Shown here: one piece after another, positions 1 to 34,694 of the stretch
Numbering within the stretch: the first letter of the stretch is position 1
Layout of the letters: each line of letters opens with the position of its first letter
DNA from: Ptychodera flava
Taxonomy: Eukaryota; Hemichordata; Enteropneusta; Ptychoderidae
Direction of reading: 5' to 3'
Assembly: GCF_041260155.1 (NCBI RefSeq)
Contig: NC_091942.1
Span: forward strand, 14,347,501-14,411,500
Length of the DNA stretch: 64,000 nt
Notes under the pieces: generated by a model
Told to the model about the DNA's origin: nothing
Seen by the model: only the letters and a program-made list of their open reading frames with translations
The model's database searches: none
Made by a program: the position numbers and the translations under genes

Positions 1-330
1 CAAAGTTTTTACCATATTATTTTGGCCAATCACTTGTGGACGCGCGTTTTGAAGCTTACAGAGTAAAAGTTTTCATGGGCTTAGTTTTGTGATAATCAGA
101 AATTTTAATTTTCTCCATGGTGATAACACAGGGATGGCAGCCATTTTGTATTTAAAATATTGATAAATAATGTTTAATTTGTTTCTCTAATACCATTTTT
201 TTTGTACAATGACCGTGAGTTTTATTCTTGATTATGAAATAGAATGGTTGAAAGTTTGCTTGTGGAAAGTTTGAGCAAAAGTTTAAGTCTTTCATTTTTG
301 AATTTCATAAAATAGTATGTTGATAAGATG
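1..330 (-). repeat. MITE-like dispersed repeat, copy 1 (inside FUCA intron)
   Basis: Read on the - strand it shares blocks with 7095-7465 and 9469-9816: AAACTTTTGCTCAAACT, a core like AAATGGCTGCCATCCCTGTG, and AAAACTAAGnnnATGAAAACTTT. It may be truncated by the window edge. Confidence 0.6.
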
Positions 331-447
331 TGGCAAAAAGACAATTTTACTTTCATAGTAAGTCTTAACGCAATATATTACCTGCAATACTCAACCTAAT
401 CTCAATTTTGAAAAAAACAAACAATTCTTCTCAACCATTGCCAACAG

Positions 448-580
448 GTGTCTTGCAGAAACACAAATGGGAAAATTGCATGACAATTGACACAGGGTCG
501 TGGGGTTACCGTCGGAACGTTCAACTCTCAAACTATCTTGACATGGAGGAATTGACAGAGTTGATGGCAGAAACAGTTAG
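448..580 (+). CDS. FUCA1: FUCA internal coding exon
   Basis: The acceptor is ccaacag at 441-447 and the donor is GTAAAT at 581. It encodes [14 protein letters not shown] through the SWGYRR motif and ends in phase 2. A second AG at 457-458 would shorten the exon, but [10 protein letters not shown] is the usual family sequence, so 448 is preferred. Confidence 0.9.
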
Positions 581-2808
581 GTAAATAAACACTTCTAAGT
601 CTAGACAAAGATTTATGTGCTAGGGCGGATTAAAAAAATGTTCAGATATATCGTACTTTAAATCATGAATTGGCCATTTGAATTGAAACTTTATTTGAAT
701 ATCAAGTGAAATTTAACAGTGTCTCAAGTACTAACTTAAAACATTCAGAAGTGTCAACTGGAATTGTGAATTTTATTGGGATATTTGTGTATTATGAAAC
801 CCCAAGGACAAATGACACTGTCAGCTCTTTATCTTTCAATGGCAGACTATGCCATACACTGATGGGTATCGTTGTATATTTGCGCACTGTACAATGATTT
901 TCCTTTGTGACCTAGCAAAGACTTTGCATAATGTTTTCTGTGTTAATAGACCTGGTACATTGGTAATTAACACAGGGACACTTAGGATCAATACATCGTG
1001 CTTGATATTCATGAAATATCTAAAAGCAACAAAAAGTTATGATGTGAAATTTAAGATTGACATTTAAGCTCTTTTGTTTTTCAAAAAAAAACCTAAAAAA
1101 TTTTCTAGTTTCTAAGATGTCTTATATTTAACCGTGCTTCCTTCAGTTGTGGTGGCAACCTGCTGATGAATGTCGGTCCTACTCACGATGGTCGCATCAT
1201 ACCCTTGTTTGAAGAAAGACTCCGACAGATGGGAAGTTGGTTGAAAGTTAATGGAGAAGCTATATACTCCAGTAAGCCATGGACGCATCAGAATGACACC
1301 AAGACCTCTAGGATATGGTAGGAACAGGAATTTAATTCATTTTATAACACCTGCAGCTGATGAAATGAATTTTTTTGTTTAAATATATTATTATTTACAA
1401 AATTACTGGTCAAAGGGTTTGCACCCAGAAACAGGTTACCCACAATTCTCCTTGATTTGAGCACTCAGACATTGTTTGCTAAAGGTTTATGCAATTTTAT
1501 TAATTTCTGAACAATTTGAAAATCAGAATTTAATTTCAAGAGTATTTGTTCCAAATGTGCTCCAAATTATTATGTTAAAAATTCAAGAGTAAATTGAATG
1601 AGAATCCAATGTTTGTAGCTGTCAGCAACCGAGATAGTCTCATTACATTGTACCACCTATTATGCATGTAAATTTCCTTTGTTCTAGACAATTAAAAGAG
1701 TGAGTATCCTTTCTTTTGACAACACAGATGCAACTTATTCCCCTAGTTTCATTGAAAATATTGTGAATGACTGTCAAAAACATCTGTTGACAAAATTACA
1801 AAATTGCTATCTCCTTAATGGAAAAAGGGTTGACCTTCTCATTATTCAAAGTGGGAAATAAAAAACATGTGATCATCGAAACAATGCTGTGATCAGAAAT
1901 TTGAAATATGGACCAAACTGTTCTAGATAAAGAAGAAATTTGCTTCAGTTCAATGAGTGATCTCAGTGTGTACAGATCAAGGAGAATTGTGGGTGACATC
2001 ACTGACTGTGAAACACTCTTGGAAGAAATATGAGCACAATGAAATCCCTAAGTTGTTGTATAATTCACATCTCTTTCACAAATAGGAGCACACAAATGTT
2101 TACAGTATTTTGTCGAAACCAATGTTTGTTTCACAATATAACTTTAGTCTAGCCTAATTACTGTCAATTTCAGGTCAGCATATTTCAAACCATTCATATT
2201 AGAATAACATTTTTCGACTCAAAACTATTTAAAATTTTATCATACTTATGTTGATAAACTCCATGTAATATCAGCCTGATGACCCACAACATAATTATAT
2301 TCAAACATAAAACTCGGTTCCTCTGAACAATCACTGTTTGTTAGTCTAGAATGACTTCTTTGTCATTTTGGAACGCCAAAAATTTTAGGATATTGACACA
2401 TCTGAGAGATTCTGGAATACTATGTTGTACGACTTGTTAGGTTTGTATATAACAAATCTATGAAGAGTAGACACTGCAAGGGGTCTGGCATTCATTCTGA
2501 GAAGCAGACTCCATGACAACACTGCTTTATTAACATGAAAGCATTTATTTGACAGGTACACCAGCAAACCCACCAATGCCAGCACTGCGGTCTACGCCAT
2601 CGTCCTGGATTGGCCAACATCAAACCATGTGTTCTTGGGTGCACCTGTAACCACAGAGACAACCAAGGTGGAAATGTTGGGATACTCCAAGCCATTGTCA
2701 TGGAAACCGAGTTCCCCAGCTGGCATCAACATCACCATGCCAACTATAACTATTGATGAGTTGCCATGCCAGTGGGCATGGGTCCTTAAACTTTTGAATG
2801 TCAAATGA
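448..2808 (+). CDS. FUCA1: Alpha-L-fucosidase (GH29), C-terminal part, three exons, 5'-truncated by window edge
   Basis: Lysosomal or secreted glycosidase that removes alpha-L-fucose from glycoproteins and glycolipids. Exons 448-580, 1147-1317 and 2556-2808 join in consistent phase with GT-AG introns and end at TGA 2806-2808. The peptide holds the family landmarks [49 protein letters not shown] and SKPW, then the C-terminal beta-domain ending in [11 protein letters not shown]. These match FUCA1/FUCA2 in order and spacing. Three N-glycosylation sequons (NDT, NAS, NIT) are visible. The catalytic nucleophile and signal peptide should lie in upstream exons outside the window. No canonical AATAAA is seen in about 1 kb after the stop, only AATAAG variants. 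Whether it is closer to FUCA1 or FUCA2 cannot be judged from this part. Confidence 0.95.
1147..1317 (+). CDS. FUCA1: FUCA internal coding exon
   Basis: The acceptor is cttcag and the donor GTAGGA follows 1317. It encodes [19 protein letters not shown] through [15 protein letters not shown] and splits the Trp codon TG|G. Confidence 0.93.
2556..2808 (+). CDS. FUCA1: FUCA terminal coding exon
   Basis: The acceptor gacag ends at 2555. The exon begins with the last base of a split Trp codon, runs 84 codons and stops at TGA. It encodes the C-terminal fucosidase domain with the sequons NAS and NIT. Confidence 0.94.
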
Positions 2809-3896
2809 GGTAACACCCATAGAGTTCAAGGGTCAATAAGTAGATTGCTGTGCATACGTTGTGGTTGTCAACACTTTGTTTTCCAGATAACAGCACTTTC
2901 AAGTTCGCAATTTTATCGCACTATTTTTTTATAACGGCAGTAAGTCGGTAGTCAACATTTTGATATTCACCAGTTTTTCAATAAGTGCCTCGATATATCA
3001 AAACTTTTCCATCGGGTAGTTGGAACTCATTGAGTAATGACTTTCAAAAAAGCGTTGATCGGATATTTCCTGAAAAGACAAAAGGGCTTTATTTCATTGA
3101 AAATAAGACAGTTCCATGAATCCACCGATATTTCAAAACTATTTGAACATTTTTCTGAGATTTGTAAGGCTACATTTTTCGTAAACAGTTAACTAGTCAT
3201 GTACTTTGAAATCCCAACAAAGGGAGACCTTGGTACCTTTATTTAAGGCCATGCATGCTTTATAGGTCTTTTAAATCTTTTTATTGGCAAAGCTATCAAG
3301 AAATTTTATTTTGTATTTGTTCTGGTGTACATTTTAGTAGAGCATTCTTAACAAAAGCAGTCAAAAACTGCATCTAGAAACTCTACCAAGTGGAATATTG
3401 GAAAGCATGAAATCATCATACAGCATTTGCACAAGAGAACCATGGGAAAGTTTTACTCTGTGTTGCAGAATTTGACGAGCGCCACCAACATAGTTTTTAA
3501 GGTTATGAAAGTGAAAGGGGCTTTTTCTCAGTCATCTTTTTAGCGGCCTTGGTCTATTTGATGAACGTTTTCCTATGAAGAGCTGAGAAAGTGATGGAGC
3601 ATCAAACGACTCTGATGATTGGCATTCTTCAGCTACTCATCCAAAACTGGAAAAAACCCTAAAATCCAGGAGTCACAGTTATCTATATGTCTGCATTATA
3701 CTCTGAGGTTTATTTTGATGATGAGTTCAATAATATTATTTTGATTGAACTCTCATGATGAAGAAAATTGGCATCTTCATTTGTTAGAGCCATGTAAAAT
3801 ATAAAACAATGATTAAAATCTTTAAAACAAGTGACCTAGGAGCCGATGGAGCTCCGCTGTGTTATGTAGAGAAGAACTACTTGTGACAAATCTTTG

Positions 3897-4780
3897 ATAG
3901 CTCACTTCAGGATGGCCTGACCAAAAATAGCAAAAATAACTGCAAAGAATTACAATTACAGTTTTCATCATAATTTCAATATATCACAGAAAGATCATCC
4001 CCGGGAACCTGGATACTAAATATCACAGCTATCAAATGAAGGGTTTTTGAGAAAAAAATATTGACAAAAAATGGCAAAAATTGCCCATAAAATACAAAAT
4101 GACAGATGTCATCATAATTTGAATATATCACATTTTGATCATCCCTCTAAACTGATAATACCAAATATCTAAGCTATTAGACAAAAGGGTTTTAAATGTT
4201 TTTGACCAAAAATGACAAAAATATGCAAATTTAACCACAATATGAACAAACCTGACTGAAGTAAGCTCAAGGGGCCTCAATATCAAGTTTCAAATCAGTT
4301 GCAATAGCGATTTCAAAGAGGAAGTTTTTTTGACCAAAAGCAGAAAAAATTCCCCAAAAAATACAAATATGCACCCTTAGAAACCTGCATACCCAATTTC
4401 AAAGCAATTGGACGAGTGGTTTCAGAGAAGATGATCTTTTTCCCCAAAACAAAGAAAGTTGCCCCCAAAAAAAACAATTATGCAAATTTCACCACAATTT
4501 AAACAAACTCTACCGAAGTAAACCCCACATATCTAATTTCAGAGCAACTGGACGAGCAAATTCAGAGAAGATTTTTTACCAAAAATGGGAAAAAATGTCT
4601 CAAAAATACAAATATGCAAGTTTCACTGTGATTTGAACGTATCTCAATAAGGTCACACAAAGAAATGTGCATGCAAAATTTCAAAGCAGTCAGACCAGCA
4701 GTTTCAGACAAGAGGCCAAACGTTGACAAATGACAATGACAGACAATCTTCCTATCTATTAAGCTCTGCATCACTGACAG
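3897..4780 (+). repeat. Degenerate tandem repeat, unit about 110-140 bp
   Basis: About six diverged units share the blocks TTTTTGACCAAAAATGACAA, ATACAAATATGCAAATTTCA, CCACAATTTGAACAAAC and AATTTCAAAGCAATTGGACG. The right end decays into GTTGACAAATGACAATGACA followed by AAGCTC, and the left end starts near TAGCTCA. It resembles an old, decayed relative of the invertebrate elements that combine satellite units with a short tetranucleotide tail. Confidence 0.7.
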
Positions 4781-7094
4781 CAGAGATAAACAGAGTGACA
4801 TCATCAGTTTTACATCTCTGATGAAGAAACAAACTGTAACATGGCTGGTTGAAGAGACATATTCCTTGACATGAGATACCTACTATGCAGGCCAATGCTG
4901 TTTTACATTGAATTTAAAGGAATATTTCTCTTAAAAGGTATCCAGTTTGTTTTCTCATGCAACCTTGAAAAATTTAAAAGCTTTGAAAGCTGTCCAGAAT
5001 ACTTTGAAATCAATCAATCGATCAAACCTTTTGCTTTCTGGTAGATGCGACACAAAAAAGCAAAAATGGGAAGGAACACACTGGTCATAAAAAGATGCAA
5101 CTTATAAATATGCCAGTTCTACCAAAGTACACAAAATATAGCCTGGTGATCATATAGAGTCACAATTTTTTTATATGAAGCTGTTCTTAAATATTAGAAT
5201 TTTCAGTGTCAAGACGATTTCCTCATGTAAACACTGACATTTGTTGAAACTAAATTACACAAAATGGTTTTTGAATTATGCTTGCTAATTGTGTGTGTTT
5301 CAGTTTTTCTGCAACTTTAAAATTCTAGGCCCATTCTAAACATTGACAAGTTCTCGTCATGATGGAGGAATCAAATATTTCACACCATTTGGTAAAATTT
5401 TGTACTTTTGGTCAGATTTGGAAATCATAACAATTTATGACAGTATACACAAATTTGAATTGATAAAAAATATCATAATTTCAACACCGAAGGGTTAATT
5501 GGATATGGGCAGCAGCCTAGAAACGATTAACCGTACCATGTGTGCATTCCAGGGTTGCCATTGTTCAATGTAAATATAATCGTTCGCATTGACACCACAA
5601 ATGTTTGTAATTAGCATGATTATAATTTTTTTTTGCTCTCATTTTATTTATTAACATATTTCATGGCCATGACCATGTAACAATAGAAATTTTCATTAAT
5701 AAGGATTGGTGAGTGTCAATTAATTCCAAACGATAGAACGTTTTTCGGAAACAGGTGCATGCATGTGATCAAATAATTATAAGGGAAACAGGTGCATGAA
5801 TACATTTACCCCTGACTATAGGGCTACATAACCCATTTGTGCTGATCACGGTTTTCAATTGAGAACTGAGATATGTTTGTCTACAGACTTTTGACTGTAA
5901 ACATATTCAATATATTGTCCTATTTTGCAAATTTCTGACATCATCTGTAACATGAGATGAACTGAATTTTGTAAATATATGGAAGTTAATCTTCTCCACC
6001 AAGTTGTCATCTTGAAGTTCAACAGTGATGTTGTTTGTCAGTGGCATATCTTGTACATCAATTATGCAGAGCAAAAAGTATGGGTACCAAGCAATTCTTA
6101 TTTTACCCCTGCAATGTACTAGTAAATGACAATATTTTAAACGAGGACAAAATTTAGATGATTTATTGTACATCATAATGCTGAACAAACCATGCACTAT
6201 CATCTCACATGACAAAATATGCAACGCATCAGCATGTACACGCTTGGCTCAATGTGGCCGCATTCTCATAAATTAGCATGGCGCCCTCTAGTGCTGATTT
6301 TACAGAAGCAGAATGCACAGAATGTCCGCCCATTGAAGGCAGGAATGCAATACCAGATGGATGCACCAGCAAGACGACCATTTTATGTCTGGTATTTCAT
6401 TTCAGTGAACCTGCACTGCAGGACTCGGGTATCTTATGATTCAAGTGTAGTGATTTATGTCGGAGCAAGATACATTCCGTGGCTACTCCATTGAACCATG
6501 GTCCCTCCACACCCAGCCTCCACACACTGTGGATGGCAGTCTGTCAGTCAACCATGTATTTTTTATGAGAACTGAAATGGAACTTTTCTGTAGCATTGCT
6601 TCAGAAGTGACCACAAGATGCATCGCCTTCCTTGGAAGAGGCATCATAAATGTGAGATTGTAAAGGGCATACTCTGTAACTTTTAATAATACTGCCAGTA
6701 TTTTTGTTCTCAGGGAATTTTTCTATTCCCCGCACAAGTATGTGACTAGAGTGCATAAGACTTGCAAAATTGGTGAACTTTGTACACTATGCAAAATTCT
6801 CATTAGGAAACAAATTTTATGGTCCTGTTGTTGACAATAAAATGGTATATTATTCACATTCAGGCAAATTGGCGACTTTGACACTAGGCTTTCCATCATG
6901 ATTAATAGGACAACAAACTGAATTTTACAGATTGAGCAAAAAATATTGAAAATGCATTACCGGTACTAGTTACAGCTGAAGGAACTTTCAGAAAGCTATA
7001 TTGGGGAGATTGTGTGTCAGACAAAATGTAGAGTTACAATATTGTAGACTGTAAGATATCATGTTGATTGGTACGTGAAGATGTAATATTGGGT

Positions 7095-7465
7095 TTATTA
7101 AGGATGTATGCGCCTGGAAAGTCAAAGACTGAAACTTTTGCTCAAACTGTCCTCAAGGATACTTTCAACTGTTCTCTTTACAAAATTGAAAATAAAAAGC
7201 CGGCATCACTACACAAATTTATGTACTACAGGAACAAATTACTTGAGATTTACTGACAATTGAAATTCAAAATGGCCACCATCCCTGTGTTAACTTTGGG
7301 GATAAGTTAAATTTTTGATTGTCCAAAAACTAAGGTGATGAAAACTTTGAGAGCTTCAAAATGAGCTCACACAAGTGGTAGACCGGAAAAATATTGAAAA
7401 CATTTGAGCATCGTGAATATTCCCCCGTGAGATACATTTTCTCTAAAATTATAGGATGGCAAAAG
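7095..7465 (+). repeat. MITE-like dispersed repeat, copy 2
   Basis: The left part reads AAGGATGTATGCGCC, then AAACTTTTGCTCAAACTGTC. The core is TCAAAATGGCCACCATCCCT GTGTTAACTTT, followed by CCAAAAACTAAGGTGATGAA. It aligns block by block with 9469-9816 and, inverted, with 1-330. The right terminus is unclear. Confidence 0.65.
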
Positions 7466-9468
7466 TTACAATACACAACAGAGAATAGGATGTAATTTAT
7501 AACAAGAAGTGACATGGGACATCAAATTTAAGTTAGCCAATAAGATAGGACTTTGAGTGACATAATTAACATAAAGGCAAAAATCCCTTTTCATATGTGT
7601 CATTGTTGCTGATGTATATGGAGTAACCATGACAAATCTGTACATTCGGTGTATAGACTGACACACTTGAATGGGTTTATCTTGATAGACGGTGAAAATG
7701 ACAATTTCCAACTCAGATGAAAGCGAATGTTTCCTGCCATATCTACAGCTTATAAAAGCAGTATAATGAAAACTCGCGCTCTACACTGTCTTAATCTGCA
7801 TAAAGCTATTTGCATGCATGGCATGGAAAACTGTGATTGAGAAAGTGAAGTCATACAAATTGAATTCAACAAACGCAGGCTGTGCATGCAGCAGTATTTG
7901 GCTCTGATCCTCAGCAGCTGCTTTTGACTGGATGACAGATTACAATCCAATATTTTTTTTTTTCACAACCAAGAGAAGGCAGCCTGATCATTGATGTAGC
8001 AGCATGACACTATGTCTCGGGTGATTGAACGGCTGGTGCTGAACCGAAAGTGTCTAACCCATAGTTGACCCTCTCAATTCATTCCTGCGTTAATGATGAT
8101 TGATGAAGATGGCAGATTTCAAAAAGGTGTCGTTGCATTAAAAAAAAATATCCATGGCTTTATGTAGAGGCAATTGCTAATGGGGTCAGGGCACTGTTCT
8201 GTACTATTACCCGTCAACATCTTTCCCCTTTTTCAATATCACACATTTCTGGATTCTGCACCAGAGGCAATGTGTCCCAGATACACTAATATCGCAGAAG
8301 AGACGCCCTGTCACAGGAATTTCATGGCTTCATCGCTGTTCACCTGGTTGACGGGAGGAATGACAGCACGGTCTGTCATAGACATGATAATAAACCCAGA
8401 GTCTTTAATTACTCAGCTTCTGCATGTCTCTTTGTAGAACAAAACCCTCAATGCATTTCCTCATATCCACATTTTTATACAGAGTACCACCGGCCATTCT
8501 GATCTGCTAGCATATTCTATGGCTTCTTTGAGTTGTTGGCGCGGTTTTAGTAATGGACGTTTTCAACACGTATGCTAGAAAACTGTCACACTACATGTCA
8601 AATCTTCCTGCCGCTGTTGGTATTAAAGCCAACTTGACAGACGTACTTGACCAGGTGTAAGGCGACTGACCTGTATCTTCATCTAAATCTAGATTGAACG
8701 CTAGCATTCTAGCAGAAAATTCACAGGTGTTTATACATGATCAGAAACTGCTTTCCATGTGAGACATTTTAACCTTTTTGTCCAATAGTTTCTGGTGATA
8801 GGCTTCCATATTTCTTTTCCAAATCATCAGTGTGTGTGTAAATATTGTCTTGGCTGTCCAAACTTTAATTCTGAAGCAAATGTGATCTACTTCTTAACCC
8901 TATAAAATCCAGGACACATCCATCACCCACACACCTCATTACCGCATAAACCCGGGTGGGCTCAGCCATACAGATGAGAAACTAGGATACAGCCCATCTA
9001 CCAGGTAATTGCTCTGTGAAAGTTTTGACATACACACTGCTTGCGTAGTTTTGAACGTGCAGACAGCCCAAGTTCAATCACACTGTGCATACTGCATGTG
9101 CAACAAAATATGTCAACTTCCTCTTTTTTTGTCACTAGGCAATTTAATGACAAAGAGAATGGCAACTTTGGTAACAAATTTATAGCCTGAATGGATGCTG
9201 TTATAAGTATGAAGTGTTGTCAAAACAAGCCCTAGATGGGGTCTCATCTGCAACACAGAATCATCAGTCCTATGCTTGTGACGCACACACAAGTCACAAC
9301 TATGTGACAATTTGCCCATTGGTTCAAGGTATGAATAACCCTGGCACAGAAATGCTACATGTAACAATATGGTGCCAAAATGTACACATTTCCAATTCTC
9401 CTGGGTACAAAGTATGGATAACTAGTATTGTGAACAAACACTCTCAGCAGTAGCAAACATATCTAAGG

Positions 9469-9816
9469 AAGGTAGTATGCGCTTCGATATTGAGACTTAA
9501 ATTTTTACCCAAAACTTTCCCTCAGGTTGATTTCAACCCATTTGAAATCAAGAATAAAATCAGGGTTCACAATGCAAAATTTGGTACCAGATAAACAAAT
9601 TATCCAATATTTACCAATACTTGTAGTTCAAAATGGCCCCCATCTATGTTAACTTTATGGTAAAATATAAAATTTTCTATATTCAAAAAACAAAGGCGGT
9701 GAAAACTTTATATACTTCATAAGCTTTAACATGGGCCCTCATATCAATGGCAGACCAATACAGTGGTGTAAAAGTTTTAGAGTCCAAATATTTGTCCCAG
9801 AGGCGCATTCTACCTT
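9469..9816 (+). mobile_element. MITE-like element with terminal inverted repeats, copy 3
   Basis: This is a 348-bp element bounded by AAGGTAGTATGCGC and GCGCATTCTACCTT, a 14-bp inverted repeat with one mismatch. The interior matches the core shared with 1-330 and 7095-7465. No transposase frame is present, so it is non-autonomous. The superfamily is not identifiable from the ends alone. Confidence 0.65.
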
Positions 9817-9871
9817 AGCCCCCAGAACAATAATGAAACTCACCGGACAAAGACAATCTGACCAACTTCAA

Positions 9872-9877
9872 TTTATT
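9872..9877 (-). terminator. Candidate distal polyadenylation signal of PRKAR1
   Basis: AATAAA on the - strand, about 1.15 kb after the PRKAR1 stop. A nearer ATTAAA lies at 10591-10596, about 435 nt after the stop. Which one is used cannot be told from sequence. Confidence 0.4.
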
Positions 9878-10182
9878 TGTACTCAATTCTGTTGAAAATA
9901 GTTTATACCTACAGAATGCAAGGAGTGAATTTCTTTTTTGTGTATAGTGAGAGAGAGATAGAGAGTTACACAGATAATAATTCAGCATATAATTTCTCAA
10001 ATACAAACCACGTCTTCATTTGGAAGCACAGAAAAAACAATCATTGGGAAATGTCACTATCAAATAATGAACAAGTACATAACAAAGGGTCAGAAAGAAA
10101 CAATTTGTTTTTGTTTGTTTGGTTTTGGGTTTTTTGTTGTTTTTTTAATAGAGAAGAAAAAAGTAGCATTATGTAGTTACAA

Positions 10183-10195
10183 GGGGGGGGGGGGG
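10183..10195. repeat. G homopolymer (13 nt)
   Basis: A run of G directly 5' of AAAGCG. Similar G tracts occur at 40499-40507, 51590-51600 and 62924-63022. Confidence 0.9.
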
Positions 10196-11029
10196 AAAGC
10201 GACCACAATAGATAAGAGAGACCTACAAAGTTGACTTGTGAGTGGAGGACGGTGGATCATCTCAAGAAATCTGTATTTACTGGTTACGTCAGGACAGTGG
10301 ACAAAGCACAAAGGCCTTTGTTTTTGTCAGCACACCAACTGGGACAGCACTATGATCAGCATTATGCAGGTGCAGGGTACAACAGATACCAAAACAGCAA
10401 ACACATTGTGAGATAGTTACTTTTCAACACTAAAAAAAATTTTAACATCAATTATATAGGGGGGGTCGTTCCTGTGCTCAAAAGATTCAGCATATTCCTT
10501 TCCAAAGCCTTTTTTCTTATCACTGAGGTCGCAGTCCTAATTAATTCATTTCTGCCTATTTCTTGTTATTACATATTCTGAGTTGCCAGTTTTAATCAAT
10601 TGGCACCAACAGCTATTTTTTTCAGTCTTCTGTCGTACAGTCATGCTTGTACCACAAAGAAATGAAAAAAAAATAAATAAAAAAATTACAAGGCTATACT
10701 TTTCTGAAGAGACAGAGAATATATCCTAGCCTACCATTTGTTATAAATTGATACTTTTTGAAATTTCTCAATGACACGTTACATTTCAGGTAGACACCAA
10801 GTTGCGGTGTCCAGCATGATTCCAACCACAGCATAAGTATCTATGACACATCACTTTATGATGAGAAGACCCACTGTCCAATTGCACTGAAATGTGCATG
10901 GTAATTTCAATACCAAACACTAATGCACAACCTATAGTTTTTTTTTGTCATTTTTTTTAAATCATTTTTTTGGGGAGTAGTTTTTTTTGTTTTTCCTTCT
11001 TGGTAATACTGAAATTACGACCAGTTCAT

Positions 11030-33373
<22,344 letters not shown>

Positions 33374-33948
33374 GTTGATAGTTTGGGGCTACAGCATGTT
33401 TACACCTCGACTTAATCTTGTAACATTCCACCTTTGTCGGTCATGAGAGAAAGCCTACCATTGGCCAAGAGCTTCACATTGGTTTCAATGTTATGTCGCC
33501 AATTTAGGCGAAAAAAACAAGTTTCAAATGTTAAATGTTGGTAAAAACACCATCTATAACATCATAATTATATTACAAATTAAAAAGTGAACATTTACAA
33601 CGACGTAATTCAAGAATCAAGCCAATAATTGAATTCTTTATGATAACATTCGACCAATGGCAGTCTTCGAAATATATTATTCTAATTTCATGCTGCAGTG
33701 CTTTATCACACACACGAAATGCGCATATAGTTCCTCTCGCGAGCGGTCGTAAGGTTATGTTAAACCATGTTTGCCGATTTTTGCGCAAGGAAACCTTTGA
33801 GTTATATTGAATCACAAAACATGTGTAAGATGGGTGTTTGTGGACGAATGTTTTGCAATTATTCGCTCCACAGTTCTAAATTATCTGAAATTTAGTATGA
33901 AAACCTGGCTCCAATTATTTTCTCAAACCACCAATCAGATGAACTGAT

Positions 33949-33956
33949 GACGTCAA
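33949..33956. promoter_or_regulatory. Full cAMP response element in a CCAAT-CRE-ATTGG cluster
   Basis: TGACGTCA, with CCAAT 17 bp to the left (33932) and ATTGG overlapping its right end. It lies 576 bp upstream of the PRKAR1 start codon. On the + strand it also precedes a TATATA at 33973, so it could serve transcription away from PRKAR1. The consensus is exact; function is inferred. Confidence 0.5.
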
Positions 33957-34448
33957 TTGGCCTCGCTTTCGATATATAGGTTGGAGTAATGCATTTATGT
34001 AAATGCCGCTGTAATATCATTTTCTCGGAGTACAATCCGCATGTTGGTGAGACTGTTGCTTACAGACACAGTATTATTTCTGACATAGAGCGAGACAAGA
34101 TGCTTCGACTGAACAGCAAGAAGCTTATGGAAAAAGTGCTTACTTTTGATTCAAAAGTGCACATTTAATATCAGTGTCATCCCAGTGAGACACTGAAAAA
34201 TTGTTAGGCCCCAGATTTGTTTGTGTGTGCGTATGTATTTATTTATGATTTTAATATGTTCAGTTTTTGTAAAAACAACTACACGGTAGAAATCAGATGT
34301 CGTCAAACATTTTATTTGCCACAAAAATTATCGAAGACGGAATGACTGATTGGCGGCTTAAAATCCCTTGGGGTGGTCGTGTCATGAAATAACTTTTTAC
34401 AACTCTGAACATCATGATGCTGATCACGCATAGCTCTACCACGCGATC

Positions 34449-34694
34449 ATGTTCCCACTTCACACGGGGAGAAGTCGTTCGGTCATTAGTATGTATTTCT
34501 CGTTGGAAGTAGAAATTGTGTTGTCGTTTTTCTTGATCTATTTTATCTGCATGTCGAGTGACAGGTATATATGCTTCCGTAATCATTCTTGTTTCAAGGT
34601 TTTGATCAGCGTAGTCCGACTTCTGAACAAAAGGCACATAATGGTGACAATGACGGCATTTTTCCTTTTTTTCTTTTTTGTATACCCTGCTTAG
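34449..34694 (+). CDS. Possible small membrane-protein ORF, 81 aa, unrecognised
   Basis: ATG (A at -3) to TAG, with AATAAA four bases after the stop (34698-34703). Upstream lie a CRE (33949) and TATATA (33973). The product has two hydrophobic segments, around residues 22-36 (SLEVEIVLSFFLIYFIC) and 66-79 (MTAFFLFFFFVYP). I do not recognise it. A - strand open frame of 114 codons (34293-34637, non-ATG start, internal ATG) overlaps it, so chance is a real possibility. It is listed because promoter-like and polyadenylation motifs bracket it. Confidence 0.2.
   Translation: MFPLHTGRSRSVISMYFSLEVEIVLSFFLIYFICMSSDRYICFRNHSCFKVLISVVRLLNKRHIMVTMTAFFLFFFFVYPA

Larger units (their letters stand above)
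2809..11029. other. Intergenic region between convergent FUCA and PRKAR1
   Basis: No reading frame here is recognisable as a gene. The region contains a degenerate tandem repeat (3897-4780), two copies of a MITE-like element (7095-7465 and 9469-9816), a G homopolymer (10183-10195) and candidate PRKAR1 polyadenylation signals. The rest (about 2809-3890, 4790-7090, 7470-9460 and 9820-11029) is AT-rich sequence with no structure I can name. The PRKAR1 3' UTR probably occupies the right-hand end. Confidence 0.6.

Noticed and set aside
6219..6663. Two overlapping + strand open frames of 91 and 68 codons
   Set aside because: No start context, domain or splice structure; intergenic background.
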